Below are positions 38,912 through 49,686 of a stretch of DNA of 64,000 nucleotides, piece after piece (the first letter of the stretch is position 1; each line of letters opens with the position of its first letter). Origin of the DNA: Mesostigma viride (Eukaryota > Streptophyta > Mesostigmatophyceae > Mesostigmatales > Mesostigmataceae). The notes under the pieces were generated by a model. That model had not been told where the DNA came from. It did no database searches and saw only the letters and a program-made list of their open reading frames with translations. The stretch lies in the NCBI GenBank assembly GCA_009746045.1, contig RPFO01000078.1, positions 1,836,222 through 1,900,221 of the forward strand, given 5' to 3'. The position numbers and the translations under genes were made by a program.

Positions 38912-40644
38912 CGCAGCAGCAGCAGCAACGACCACAGTGGCCGCCGCGGTATCCTGAGCAGACAGGGCACGAGAATGAAAACACGCAGTACTACCGTTAT
39001 CATGCTCAGCTAGCCACGGAGCGACCATCGCAACCCTGGGCTGGGCGCGGCCGCTCCATGGGACCTCCGCCGGCCACAACACACCGGGGCAGGCGTCGAG
39101 TGTCCTTTGGCCGTACTTCCCTACTACCCATGGTGTTCGGTGGAACTCTGAGGATGACGGGGAGGACACCGGGGCAGATGGCGAATTCGGCGATTTGGAG
39201 GGGGCCGTGGAGGATGGCGAGGAACCAGGGGCACAGGACCCTCCCTTTGGAGCTCATAGGCCACGGGCCCGGCTAGGGGGTGACAGAAGCAGCGCCACCG
39301 CACACGACGAGGGGACTCAGACAACTGTCCAGCGACACGTCCCCCAACCGCAGCGACCTCGGGCGCATGACAGCAGCGCGGTCCCCTCGCCCGCGACCGT
39401 CAGCAACCTGAATTTCAGCAGGGTGGCATTGAATGACCCGGGGTATGAACACCCCTCATCGGTACAGGTGCTGCGGACGCACGGTACGCCGGCCAGATCC
39501 GGATCTCTCCCCCGGTCGCAGCCCCCAGCATTCGGCTCCATCTCCTATCGTGAGGTCGGTGGACCCAAGCCTAATACGGTGAAGGCCCCACCGATGCCCA
39601 CGTTCAAGAATGTTCCCAAGCTGCACGCGGACATGAAACCGCGGGAGATTGACGAATGGGGGCGCATGTGGCAACAACAGTATACCGTCTGGTGTAACCA
39701 TCACAGTTGGGAACTGGCTACCTGCGATCTCATCCCGCATGTCGTTAACACCTGCATGGACCCCTCGGTGGTGAGCATCCTGAATTGTGAGAGCATCGCA
39801 TCCCAATCGTACCCGCAAACCGTGGAGGAGCTGATGGACCGGGTGCGCCGCAAGCTGGTGCCCCCAGATGCTGTAATCCACGAGCGACTCGCATTCGGTA
39901 AGCTGCGCCAGGGAGCCACTCCGTACCGCGAGTTTCTATCAAAGTTTGAATCCAGCGCCACCTACCTGACAGACATGACCTGGTGCGAGTACAAGATCCG
40001 GTTCATTGAGGCCCTTAGTCCCGAGCTGCAGGATGAGGTACTGAAGCACTACGCTGAGGTCCCCTGGGATGAGTGGGATATCCTGAAAATCCAGCGGTAT
40101 CTTCTGCAGGTGGCCGACGTCGTGGCTCGCGGGCGCGCACCATCGGTGCGTCGGTTCTACCGATCAGGTCCCCCGCACGACGGCGAGGAGAACGATGACT
40201 CCCCACATGACCTGGAGGACGGGAACGCTGACCATGGCCTCAACGCCATCGACGCGAGTAAAGCCCGTTGCTTCATGTGCTTTGAGGTGGGTCACCTCAG
40301 GCGCGACTGCCCCAAACTCCGTAGCAGGCACGCTGGACGTGGCACGGGGGAGACCGAGCCCAGGTTTTCAGGCCCGGCGTTCGGCAGTCGCCCGGACTCC
40401 TCCGGCCCAAGGGAAAAGCCCCGCAACGCGGACGAGCGGGCGCCAGCAGGCCCGGCAGTTCACGACTCAGCACCAGCAGCCGCGGCCGCCAGCGATGAGT
40501 TCTACCAAGGGCATGCTGCGCGTGGTCAATGAGATCGAGGCTCACTGCCTAGCCTCCGGACAGCGTGCGACCTTTGAGTCACCAGCAGTGGCCGGTTACG
40601 AGTTTGCCGCTGGGAAGTATACTATAATAAGTATATTTAATTAA
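38319..40644 (+). pseudogene. L3 Gag, full-length but frameshifted
   Basis: Starts at ATG 38319 (MPTRNRTRNARE..., as in the sister). Glutamine-rich region 38610-38925 with FQQQQRQQQ repeats; a TGAG in the CAG array (38748-38751) shifts the frame, which continues through PQWPPRYPEQTG. A second shift at about 39138 leads to an acidic segment and the capsid-like domain (MPTFKNVPKLHADMKPREID, WATCDL-type helices, TVEELMDRVRRKLVP, FLSKFESSATYL; 39560-40150). The knuckle CFMCFEVGHLRRDC lies at 40269-40310. A last shift near 40503 restores the tail that ends at 40642. The sister at 12 kb lacks the capsid-like domain. Confidence 0.8.
38610..38930 (+). repeat. CAG array with FQQQQR higher-order units
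   Basis: Blocks of CAG/CAA separated by GGTTTCCAG or GGTTTCCGG, encoding polyglutamine interrupted by GF. A TGAG occurs in place of a CAG at 38748. Opposite-strand polyA/polyL/polyC frames are shadows. Confidence 0.95.
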
Positions 40645-41074
40645 CAATTATATTTTTATAATATGTTCACTCCGGTGCGCTTTTCCAGTCCTAGTGGCTG
40701 GCCACCTTAGCCATTGTGAGAATGCCCACCTGTGTAGGGCAAGGGGTGGTGTCTGTTTTGCCCCACATCTGTACCAAATACCAAGGGTGCATTGGTCCTG
40801 CACAGTCGCAGGTCACCCTGTTATCACGATGTCAGTAGTACGAAGGGTGCATTGGTCCTGCACAGTAGCAGGTCACCCTGTTATCATGCTATCAGCAGTA
40901 AGGGGGGTGTTTGGAATCATACACTGACCCCATGCATAGACGCCGTTGGCGGTAATGGGAAATTACTATTAGGCGTCTAGCACTAGTGGTTTTATATAGG
41001 GTACCGTTGGCGGTAATGGGATATTTTATATATGAGAATGTAATAATATATTCAGACACGGCCAACCAACCGTC
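40645..41074 (+). other. L3 gag-pol spacer with duplications
   Basis: Contains a tandem pair of about 65 bp (40783-40912; GGGTGCATTGGTCCTGCACAGT.GCAGGTCACCCTGTTATCA) and a doubled CGTTGGCGGTAATGGGA (about 40942 and 41003). No coding signal. Confidence 0.6.
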
Positions 41075-41479
41075 ATGGCTGCCAAGTTTTTGGTCGTCAC
41101 AGGCGCTTCCACGTCCTTCATCAACGCGGCACTGGTGCGCCGGCTGGGCCTGACGCCCAGCCCCCACACCGGACGGCCGTGCATCTGACCCACTCGGATG
41201 GTCGCCAACACCAATCGCCCGGTCGGGCAGATATCAAAGGTGTGCTGCAAGGCACCCCATTCGACCTGGCTGCGACCATCGCACCGCTGGGCGCAGCGGA
41301 CATCATCATTGGGCTCGACTTTGGACGCGCAGGATGTGGACAGTCGCGTGCGCCGGCGAGTAGTTTGGTTTCCCGATGGTTCCTTTTGGTACCCTGACAG
41401 CGAGTATAGGGCACATAGCATTACACACGAGCGCCCGGCGGTCCAGCATCCTGCAGCAGGAGCGGTCCAGCATCCTTGA
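41075..41479 (+). pseudogene. L3 aspartic protease relic
   Basis: ATG 41075 gives MAAKFLVVTGASTSFINAAL VRRLGL: the retropepsin signature with Val in place of the catalytic Asp. After a stop the fold continues in other frames with IKGVLQGTPFDLAATIAPL, DIIIGLDF (the second conserved motif) and WFPDGSFWYPDSEYR, which matches WFPDSSYWVPERHYR after the gypsy-1 protease. RT does not follow. Clearly inactive. Confidence 0.7.
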
Positions 41480-44400
41480 CTCCTTGGCAGTAATTGGACG
41501 ATCGCGTGGACGCGTCGTCCCCGGGGGAAGGGGATGGGTCGCGGAGCGTATGAAACCAGATGGCTACTAATAATACCATATACTTCTTTACTATACCTAC
41601 CTTTTATATACTAAGTACTTGTACTGGTCCACTACACTTCTTTATGATACCATACTCTTCTTAATTATATCTAGCTCCTATATGATCGGCACGGTTCGGC
41701 TTTGGATCGAGCCGGCCATCTATGTAGGAATCCACCGCAGCCGCGCGTGGATCCGACGACCCTTCGACTGCCATGCCAGGGATCGATGCGCAGCCGCGCG
41801 TGGATCCGACGACCCTTCTACTGCCATGCCAGGGATCGATGCGCCAGCGTGCGGATATTATATATTTTCGATATTCTCTATTTTCTATATAATATATTTT
41901 CTCCATGCTATATTCTCTATGGGATAATCCGCAAGTGGTGGCGGGCTTGAACGGGTCGTCCCGAAGAGGACCACGTCAGGCACTCAGCACCGCATGTGCA
42001 CATGGTCCTGGTCTTTTTGGACATGGGCTCACCGGAGGCTTGATGATTCTTCTACTAAGGCATCCGTACCGAGGCATCTCCGCGCGGGATGCCGGATTCG
42101 GCAGCGAGTGCCAGCGACCCCAGGCTACGGCCTGACTGCACGTCGCGTCCCGCGTGACCAACGGACGCGGAGTCCCATGGCATGACCAAGTATTATTATA
42201 GGGAGCCTTCCGGCTGGCGGCTATGAGTCACGGCTCCCTGACTTCCTGGCGCGTGAGGGACGTGCGTGGCTTCTCGTGCACCCGCACGTAATTAATTTCA
42301 CTAGTGCGGTACGGTGCATGGAGACGGCGCGGTGCATGGAGGCTGTTGCAACCCCGATGCGACTGGGCGATCAGGCATGGTGGAGCCTGTATTGAATCGT
42401 GGTCGGCCGGCAAACAGATGTACAGCACCTTGTTGAATTGTCGGTAGCCAACCAATTGGCTACCCCGGCATTGAGTCGACGCCTAGCTGGGTCAGGGCAC
42501 TCCTGGGCTCGAGTAACCGTGCATGCAGGGCGCGCCCGCGTCCGCCGCAACTGTTGGGAGTAAGGGCCCCCGGGGCTGCAAGCATATGCGGGCACGGTGC
42601 AGTGCATGGCGACAGCACGTACTGCCGGCAGTAGTGGTGGATGACCCAGCCGGTCGTGGTTGCACTGGTTGCGCTGGTGCCGGTCGTGGTTGCATCAGAA
42701 GTCGGTGGCAGTGTCCGGTCATTGTCTCACCGCCTCAACAGTGCGCGTGCATGGTGCCGCTGCCACATGATGTGGCGCTGTCGCCCCGCAGACTGCCGGT
42801 GTCCGAGTAACACCCGGTATCACTGCATTGGGCCGGTACATCCGCTCTGAGCGGACCCGGCGCTGACGCGCGCTGAGCCATGGCAGAGCACTGAGGTACA
42901 TGGGACGTGCGGGATCTGGCCGTCGAGGGCGAGTCACGGGGACTGTAGTAACGGCGACCCGAGACTCAGAGGCAGGCAGGATTGAGCTGCCGGGGTCTGA
43001 GCACCTAGTCACTGCCCGCGACCCTGTGCATGGCTACCATCGCGCAACGTTCGCGTCCCTCCTGTGGGCTGAGTCCGGTAGGGAGTTGTTCCTTGCACCC
43101 CTGGTGGAGGCTGATCGAGCGTGATTTGCAAGTGGCTCGTGTCCGCGCGCCTACGAGGCTGCATGGATGAGGGATTCAGAGCAGGGCGTTCCATGTGCAT
43201 GGCGGGCGGGCTGTGTGGGCTTCAAAATGTACTATACCCCATGGCCATGCACTGGTACAGGGGTGGTGCATGAGAGGCCTTCAAGCTTCGAGTGGGGGAT
43301 GTGGCAATGCGCGGGGGGGACTGCATACATAGGGGCGTGTTTCTGTTGCGGGAATCGGGATCCTGGGCAATTAAGACAGCCAAGCGGGGTGGACAGGCGG
43401 TGATCGGTCGTGCGCGGGATTGACCCCGGCCCACGATCGCTGTATGTGCTTGAGCACCTGTGTGCTGGGCGCGATCGAGCCCGAGGACCTCTTGTTTGGG
43501 ACTGCGGGGTTGCTTCGGCCCTACTCCATGAGCAGCACGGTGTCTTGCAGGGGCAACGTTACCGATACGACAGTTCCTGCAAGGCGTATCACTCCCCGAC
43601 CTGCCCATTGCATTATGTAAGTGCGGGCATTGCGGGCGCTATGCAGTCCACGTCGGCGGCCTCGAGCATCACATGCTTATGGGCCTGCGCAAACATCAAC
43701 CGTGCTCTTGCTGTGCAAGTGTCACGGAGGGTGTGACTGCAAGCTGAGGAGTTTTCCCCCGCTTGCGGTGGAGTTCAGGCACATTGGCAGTAAGGAATGC
43801 GGGGACCGGCGACTGCTCCGGTCTATGCATGTCGGCCGGAGTGGTGTTGTGCCTAAACTACTGCAGCTTCGTGGAGGAGTTGGCAGGGCGCACTCCAGTG
43901 GACACGCTGGGGCCCTGCTAGTTTTGGGCACTTAACGTGCCATATTATCCAAGTTTCCGGTGTTGATCGACTTTGCCTGTTTCCTGCGCTGGATAGAGAC
44001 GGCGGGGCGCACTCTAGTGGATACACTAGGGCCTTGAGGGCATGCACCTGCATGCGTTCGCAGGTGCAGGGGAGGCGCACTCTAGCGGCCACGCTAGGGC
44101 TTCCCCCGCTATACAGCCACTCCAGCGGCGGCCAGGGACGGCCACGTTGCATGGTCGGTTGGCTCACGGCGCGCCTGTATTTGAGAGGACGCGTACAACT
44201 GTCGGTAGTGAGGCAATCAGATCAGATTCTTCTGGTGCACGCCCTCGCTTCTGAGCATGGGGCCTGCACTGCATGCTGTGCCTCACCGTCGTCGACCCTA
44301 GTAGTACTTCTTAATCGTCATGTGATTACGCGCATCAGTCGCGCTGTAAGGCTGGGTTTCGGCTGGACGGGATACATGACTGGCCACCTCGTCGGCCGGA

Positions 44401-44913
44401 TCATCAAGTTGTGTGCATGAAAAATATTCCCTCCTGCTGACAGTCCCGATTGGCTATATAAAGAGTTGCCCTTGCGTGGCAAGTCTGGGGGGACCTGGTT
44501 TCACTGGCCCGTTGGTGCACAAGGGCTGGGACATAGTACCCCTATGGTCAACATTTCATCAAGTTTGAGGCTGCTCAGGACCTCAGGACTGGTTGAGCGG
44601 GATTACATGGACTGTGCATATTTATGTGGATGGGATAGGGCACGCGGTGGCGCCCCCTAAGGTGGCTCCAGTGGATTGGCGCGCCAACAACGGCAGTCGC
44701 TGAGATGGTTGTGAGAGTTTTATGACGGATAGCGGAATCATCCTGTCATCCTGTTTCATGCTACTACGTCAGGGTTGGTCCTGTGTATCAACCTCTAGAG
44801 GAATTGGTATTACTAACCCGCGGGTGAACCGGGGTTGGGACATAGTACTCTTATAGTAGCGTAGCTTACTTGTTTCCTTTCTATCTCTTGTACGGTAGGG
44901 ACTACCGACCCCC
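41480..44913 (+). other. L3 interior without coding, replacing RT/integrase
   Basis: About 3.4 kb with no conserved frame. It holds a tandem pair of about 52 bp (41739-41840; GCAGCCGCGCGTGGATCCGACGACCCTTC...), and three spaced copies of GGCGCACTC.AGTGGA.ACGCT.GGGCC (about 43888, 44007, 44071). A TATA-like GGCTATATAAAGAG at 44452-44465 is noted without an assignable gene. Confidence 0.5.
41739..41840 (+). repeat. Tandem duplication, about 52-bp unit
   Basis: Two adjacent near-identical copies ending TGCCATGCCAGGGATCGATGCG, differing at one base (TTCGACTG/TTCTACTG). Confidence 0.85.
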
Positions 44914-44928
44914 GTGGGGGGGAAGGAG
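44914..44928 (+). other. L3 polypurine tract
   Basis: GTGGGGGGGAAGGAG immediately before the 3' LTR start at 44929, consistent with plus orientation of L3. Confidence 0.8.
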
Positions 44929-45506
44929 TGTTACGTCCCGGCCCTTTCGGACGGACGTAACAATGGAATAAATTATGTAGTTTGACTTGTTGTCATAGTC
45001 CGTAGGACTTTGGGACTCATTTCGGGACTTAATTTGGGAATTGTCCCTTGGTCAGGACTTTTGTATGGAACTATGACAGTTTGTGTGATTCGGACCAGTT
45101 ATTTTGGGCCTAGGTTGTTGTATGCGTGTATCTTCTAGGGGCCGGTGCAGTCGCGCCGCGCTGCATACTTTATAGCTAGTTGAGATATTGTACTCATGCG
45201 TGGATTCTGTAGGCCAGGGTCGATGTCGACCCGAGGATCCTGTGTGGACTGCATGCTTTGGAAGGTCGGCGCCATGTCGGCGCCCCTTGCCAGTGTAGTG
45301 ACAGACCTAGGTGAAATTGGTCCGAGGACGAGAGTCTCGTCCTCTTGGTTTGATGAATGTAAAGTGCGATGACGCCTTCATATTAAACCTGGGGCAACTA
45401 TCCATTTGTAATTGGTATTGCTAGCCATTATAAGTGTGTATTAATTAGCTTGGCATCAAGTCGCGGTGCCAGATATCTCACGACCCCAGTCGTGAAGCGC
45501 AATCTG
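44929..45506 (+). repeat. L3 3' LTR, first part
   Basis: Matches 36530-37113 apart from isolated substitutions (CCTTTC/CCTTTT, CTTAATTT/CTTGATTT) and a 3-bp gap, then stops at CAATCTG where T3 is inserted. Confidence 0.93.
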
Positions 45507-45559
45507 CCCTACCAGCCATTAAGAATGTACTCCAGCACGCAAAATGTACTTCGTACCGA

Positions 45560-46390
45560 AGTTTGTCTTTTTATGCTGAAAATTGTCATGCATGATGTTT
45601 GCAACCAAAATAGACCTCGTACAAAGTTTGGTATCGATCGGACGTCATCTTGGTGACATTTGCTAGCAATAAAGGTACATTTTTGTCATTTTTTGTTAAA
45701 TTAAATAGTAATAAATAGGAAACAGTACTAAATCACGTCAAACCATCATGGATATTTGCAAGCAACCTAATTACCACTAGAATAGACCATGCACAAAGTT
45801 TGGGGTCAATCTGAACTCAAAATAGTGACGTTTGCTAGCATAAATACTGCATTTTTTGCCATTTTCAAGCATTTTGCTCAGTGTAAGCTACTAAACAATA
45901 TCAAACTACGTCATAAAGCTATGAAATATTGGAAGCAACCTAAACACCACTAGATTAGACCATGGGCCAAGTTTGGGCTCAGTCTGACGTCAAAATAGTG
46001 ACGTTTGCTAGCATAAATGGTGCATTTTTTGCCATTTTCAAGCATTTTGCTCAGTGTAAGCTACTAAACAATATCAAACTATGTCAGAAAGCTATGAAAT
46101 GTTGGAAGCAACCTAACACCCACTAGATTAGACCATGGGCCAAGTTTGGGCCCAGTTTGATCTCAAAATAGTGACGTTTGCTAGCATAAATGGTGCAATT
46201 TTTGCCTTTTTCAAGCATTTTGGTAAGTATCCTCAAACTATGTCAGAAAACTGTGAATTGTTGTAAATAACCTGTTTGCCACTACATTAGACCATCCTCA
46301 ACTTGTAAGGTCAGGCATAGGTAAAGGTAGTGACATTTGCTAGCACTATATACAAGCATATTATGCCTCTTTTCGCATATACACATTAAA
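45560..46390. repeat. 173-bp tandem repeat, about 4.5 copies
   Basis: The marker GTGAC.TTTGCTAGCA recurs at about 45650, 45823, 45996, 46169 and 46328 (steps 173, 173, 173, 159). Units share AGACCATG..CAAAGTTTGG, TTTTTTGCCATTTTCAAGCATTTT and AAGCAACCTAA. Subterminal position in T3. Confidence 0.85.
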
Positions 46391-46787
46391 AATAACAAGA
46401 CATCATCATATCATGGCCTTAATACAAGGTGTGCAAATGCAAATCACACCAGATCGGATGACCAATGATGGGTGGCTGCATGCCATCACATCTACCAGGC
46501 TGCAGGGTGAGAGGCCACATCGCTACAAGACAGGAATCCTCGCAATTGCACAACACCGCTAGTACACTGTGCACATACCCCAAGAGGATTTGGCTACAAG
46601 CCATAAAAGTTTGGCCATGCTAACACATTCTTCATCCAAGCAAAATGCAGCCTCTCCAAACTCAACTCGTTGATTTAAATTCAGCTAGGCCAGGCGTGCA
46701 TGCTCTACTTGCCGACAACCATGAGTAAACTTGTCTACCACTTCATTCCATGCGCCGGTAGATGGCACCGTCTCATCTACCAGTCAT

Positions 46788-46945
46788 CCCCGGCTCCCAT
46801 TCCGCATCCTCCTCTCCCTCTCCCTCTCCCTCTTCCTCCTCCCCCTCCCCCTCCCATTCTCCCTCCCCCTCTCCCTCCTCCTCCCCCTCCTCCTCCCCCT
46901 CTTTCTCCCCCTCTTTCTCTCCCTCTTCCTCCTCCTCCCCGCCTT
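46788..46945 (+). repeat. Polypyrimidine tract (CCCTCT/CCTCCC)n
   Basis: Almost pure C/T for about 155 bp on the plus strand. Long Pro/Leu/Ser frames on plus and Glu/Gly/Arg frames on minus here are composition artefacts, though the minus frame could extend an acidic tail. Confidence 0.9.
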
Positions 46946-46992
46946 CACTGTCACTGTGCACAGCAGGGACGGCATCGTCTATGTGGGTGCCA

Positions 46993-48186
46993 TCACCTGC
47001 GTTCACGGTGCCAGCCTAGCTCCTGTGGAAAGAAGCGAGCGCGGCCAAATGCCTCGACTGGGTGTGGGCAGCCGCACACGAACTGCGTCACCTCCGCCAG
47101 GGCATGATAGTCCTCATACTGCCCATCAGCCCACATCGCCTTGATGAGCAGGTGACCTCCCCTTTCCTGAACCTTAGTGACCCAGCCATGGAAGCGCTCC
47201 CTCTTCCTCGCTATCCCCGGAAACAGGGCACACAGGCGCATCCCGATAAGCGCACGTGCTCCATGCTCGGCAAAGTAGGCATTGCAGTCATCCTTTGCTG
47301 CTGCCCTGGCGGCGGTGGCAGTCTTGTAATGCTCAAAGTCAATCTGCGGGTGCTCTTTCAACGCCGCCACCGTGGCAGCTGACAGTTTGCCGGTACTGAT
47401 CAGCTCAGGCTGGTGCACCTCTGCCGTACCGCCCACTGTCCAGTGCTGCAGGTGTACATCAGAAATGGGGACCGTCATCCCTGCGCTGCCGCCACCTAAT
47501 GTCACTCTAGAAAACTGGCCCGTCCACGACGGTGCGTAGTAAGGAGAGGCGACAATGCTGTCACGCTCCGTGCGATCGCCTTCCAGATCAAGGACCTTCA
47601 CCAGCATGTGTGGTGCCCACGGCATTCCCTGCCCGCAGGTGACGGCTGGCCGCTTAACAACGAGTAGGTCGCTGCGTCGTATGAGGCTTCCATTCACCTT
47701 GAAGGTGTGCCTGCCGGAAATCAGTGTGCGCAAAGCGGGCGTTGCCGTTGATGTGCTCCCTCGCGCAGCGGGCGCACATGCGCGGTTGATCTGCGCTTGA
47801 ATCTCGCGGGCAGGGCAAGCGACGTGTGAGATTACTTGTTTTATGGGCAGCCTCAGTGCTCGTGTTGCCCGCGCAACCGACTGGTCGCCTGCAGATCGCA
47901 GCGGTAAGGGTACCGCCTTGTTCGCTTGCAGTTCACGCTTCTCTTTGAGCTTTTGCTCCATGATGTCGAACAGATTCTCGTTGTTGGCACGCACATCCTC
48001 CACGGACTTTGGCACCTGCTCAATCCATCCGTCCAGCAACTGCTGCTTCTCAGCGGCGACGATGTCAGGAAAAAGGCTGTGAAGGCTAGCGCAGGTACAT
48101 CTCCTGGCACCGCCCTCGTCCCATTCAAAAAGCGGCACTAGACCAGGACTTCCTTTGGGGCCTTGCCACGCTCTATGAGGAGGCAC
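46993..48186 (-). CDS. T3 hypothetical protein, main part
   Basis: A 397-residue frame, not recognised. Features: PLFEWDEGGARRCTC near the start, a charged helix (about residues 60-90, NENLFDIMEQKLKEKRELQAN), a basic stretch with RHTFKVNGSLIRRSD, and a C-terminal part with MRLCALFPG, FHGWVTKVQERGG, IKAMWADGQYEDYHALAEV. That last block resembles the small beta-barrel reader pattern (G-x-V...W.DG..ED) seen in Tudor/chromo-barrel-like domains; this is a weak, by-eye resemblance. It is the -1 frame continuation of the ORF at 48138-48707. It may be a captured host gene or an accessory transposon gene. Confidence 0.5.
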   Translation of the reverse strand: MPPHRAWQGPKGSPGLVPLFEWDEGGARRCTCASLHSLFPDIVAAEKQQLLDGWIEQVPKSVEDVRANNENLFDIMEQKLKEKRELQANKAVPLPLRSAGDQSVARATRALRLPIKQVISHVACPAREIQAQINRACAPAARGSTSTATPALRTLISGRHTFKVNGSLIRRSDLLVVKRPAVTCGQGMPWAPHMLVKVLDLEGDRTERDSIVASPYYAPSWTGQFSRVTLGGGSAGMTVPISDVHLQHWTVGGTAEVHQPELISTGKLSAATVAALKEHPQIDFEHYKTATAARAAAKDDCNAYFAEHGARALIGMRLCALFPGIARKRERFHGWVTKVQERGGHLLIKAMWADGQYEDYHALAEVTQFVCGCPHPVEAFGRARFFPQELGWHRERR

Positions 48187-48707
48187 CCATAGACAGGATC
48201 TCCCTGCGGGGTGTACCCAATGGGCGTGACCCCGTCACAAGCCTCGCCATTAGGCCCTGTGGGCTGCCACTTGTTCACCGGTGCATTTACCAACGTCTCC
48301 GATGCGGCTAGGCGCCAGCGGACATACACGGTCATATCCGGGCCCCAAAACACTTCGAGATCGAACACCTTCGAAGAGCGGTGCCTCTCCCTCTCGGCTT
48401 CGGTTGCTGGCTCATCATCCAAGTCGGCGGTGGCGCCCGCGCCCGCACCCGCGCCGGCGCCTGCGCCCCCACCCCCGCCCGCGCCCGCGCGCGCGCCTTG
48501 GGTGGCGCCCGCGCCCGCACCCGCGCCGGCGCCTGCGCCCCCGCCCCCGCCCCCGCCTGGGCCCGCGCCCGCGCCCGCGTCTTGGGTGGCGCCCGCGCCC
48601 GCACCCGCGCCTTCTCCCCCGCCCCCGCCCCCGCCCGCGCCCCCGCCCGCGCCATGGGTGTGGCCCGCGGCTGGCTTCTTCGGAAATGCGTCCATCGATT
48701 CACCCAC
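48138..48707 (-). CDS. T3 hypothetical protein, Gly/Ala-rich N-terminal part
   Basis: A 189-residue frame starting MGESMDAFPKKPAAGHTHG, then about 75 residues of GAGAG/GGGGG repeats (GCGCCC array at 48430-48655), an acidic LDDEPATEAERERH, and a globular end with VFWGPDMTVYVRWRLA, TPIGYTPQGDPVYGCLLIERGKAPKEVLV. It overlaps the 46993-48186 frame by 49 bases; the downstream frame makes sense from GLVPLFEWDEG, so the two are probably one protein joined by a -1 shift (real or error). Confidence 0.5.
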   Translation of the reverse strand: MGESMDAFPKKPAAGHTHGAGGGAGGGGGGGEGAGAGAGATQDAGAGAGPGGGGGGGAGAGAGAGAGATQGARAGAGGGGGAGAGAGAGAGATADLDDEPATEAERERHRSSKVFDLEVFWGPDMTVYVRWRLAASETLVNAPVNKWQPTGPNGEACDGVTPIGYTPQGDPVYGCLLIERGKAPKEVLV

Positions 48708-49179
48708 CGGCCGTCAGCGGTGGATGCACCCTTTCGGCCACGTTGTGACATCAAGCGCGGCGTCCCCAATAGAACAGTCATGCAATATGAATAATCATTA
48801 GTATCAACGATGCGTTCATGCAGGCGTGAACTGTGAAATACAACAAGCATGCAACAACGACTCCAGCACACTTAGTAAATACTGCTCATAATATCTGTGG
48901 CACATGCAACATGGTTAAAACACACATGGATGACCTGTATGGCTGCACATGAACTGTCCACCTAGAGAAGACTAGAAATTCAGCATGATATCAAGAGCCA
49001 TCCACACAAATATATGTCTTACCGCAGCTTAGGGCTTCTTCGGGTTGAGTTGGCGAATCGAGCTTGTTGAGCCCTGCTCGAAGTAATGCTCAAATGCGAT
49101 GCCCAGGCCCGCCAGCACATCATCAAATGTGATTAGTTTCACAGGTGGTCCGAAGAGTTCCAAACGTGGTTGCTAATTT
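48708..49179. other. T3 intergenic stretch
   Basis: Nothing recognisable apart from scattered short A/T-rich stretches. Confidence 0.3.
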
Positions 49180-49686
49180 TCAGGCAGTGCCTGAAGGCCG
49201 CCTCGAAAGTGAAACGCGAAAGTGAAAAGGGGTCACAAACCCTATGTTCATATCCTTGACTCCCCCGTCGAGAACGAACCGAAAACCAGCGCCATGAACG
49301 AACTTGTGACGAGTAGATGACGACATCGTGGTTATGGCGTCGTACCCCCCCTGGTGCAGCTGCTGCTTTATCGCCGCCTTCCTGTCCTCTTGCTTCCGCC
49401 CGGGCGAAAACCAGGCGCTTCGCAATGCCTGGAGATGTGATATTCTAATGGGCTTCATGCACTCGTGGCCGCACTTACAGTCGAACGTCTCGTCGGTCAC
49501 TAGGCTGCCGGCATGGGTGCTGCCGCTTAGCACTATGGCTGCGAACTTGCGCTTCCCATGGTGTCCCATCACCATGATAGCGAAAGCCAGGAAGCAGATA
49601 GCCACGATTATGTCCCAGCAAAGCCATAGCACACCTTCCGTTTCGACCGCCATGTCGGCCACTAGTCCGGATAGCTCAATGTGCAC
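49180..49686 (-). CDS. T3 hypothetical membrane protein
   Basis: A 168-residue ORF from ATG 49686. A hydrophobic segment (about residues 19-42, VLWLCWDIIVAICFLAFAIMV) suggests one membrane helix or a signal anchor. It is followed by a basic GHHGKRKFAA, a CKCGHEC cysteine cluster that could bind metal, and ISHLQALRSAW. The first 25 codons and everything upstream lie in the left arm of the palindrome 49613-50227, so those codons exist twice in opposite orientation. No family recognised; could be a host gene fragment. Confidence 0.35.
   Translation of the reverse strand: MHIELSGLVADMAVETEGVLWLCWDIIVAICFLAFAIMVMGHHGKRKFAAIVLSGSTHAGSLVTDETFDCKCGHECMKPIRISHLQALRSAWFSPGRKQEDRKAAIKQQLHQGGYDAITTMSSSTRHKFVHGAGFRFVLDGGVKDMNIGFVTPFHFRVSLSRRPSGTA

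Noticed and set aside
38198-39169. Minus-strand polyA/polyL/polyC ORF of 323 residues
   Set aside because: Reverse image of the CAG array in L3 gag.
44452-44465. TATA-box promoter (GGCTATATAAAGAG)
   Set aside because: No gene follows within L3, and the LTR rather than the interior should drive transcription; mentioned only in passing.
46700-47144. Plus-strand Pro/Leu-rich ORFs and minus-strand Glu/Gly ORFs
   Set aside because: Produced by the polypyrimidine tract 46788-46945.
48211-48801. Plus-strand Pro/Ala ORF opposite the T3 Gly/Ala-rich frame
   Set aside because: Reverse-strand image of the GCGCCC array; the minus strand continues into a globular sequence and is the better choice.
49180-49686. 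Ancient host single-copy membrane-protein gene
   Set aside because: It lies inside T3, its 5' end is within a recent palindrome and no intron or homologue can be shown; kept as a low-confidence ORF.
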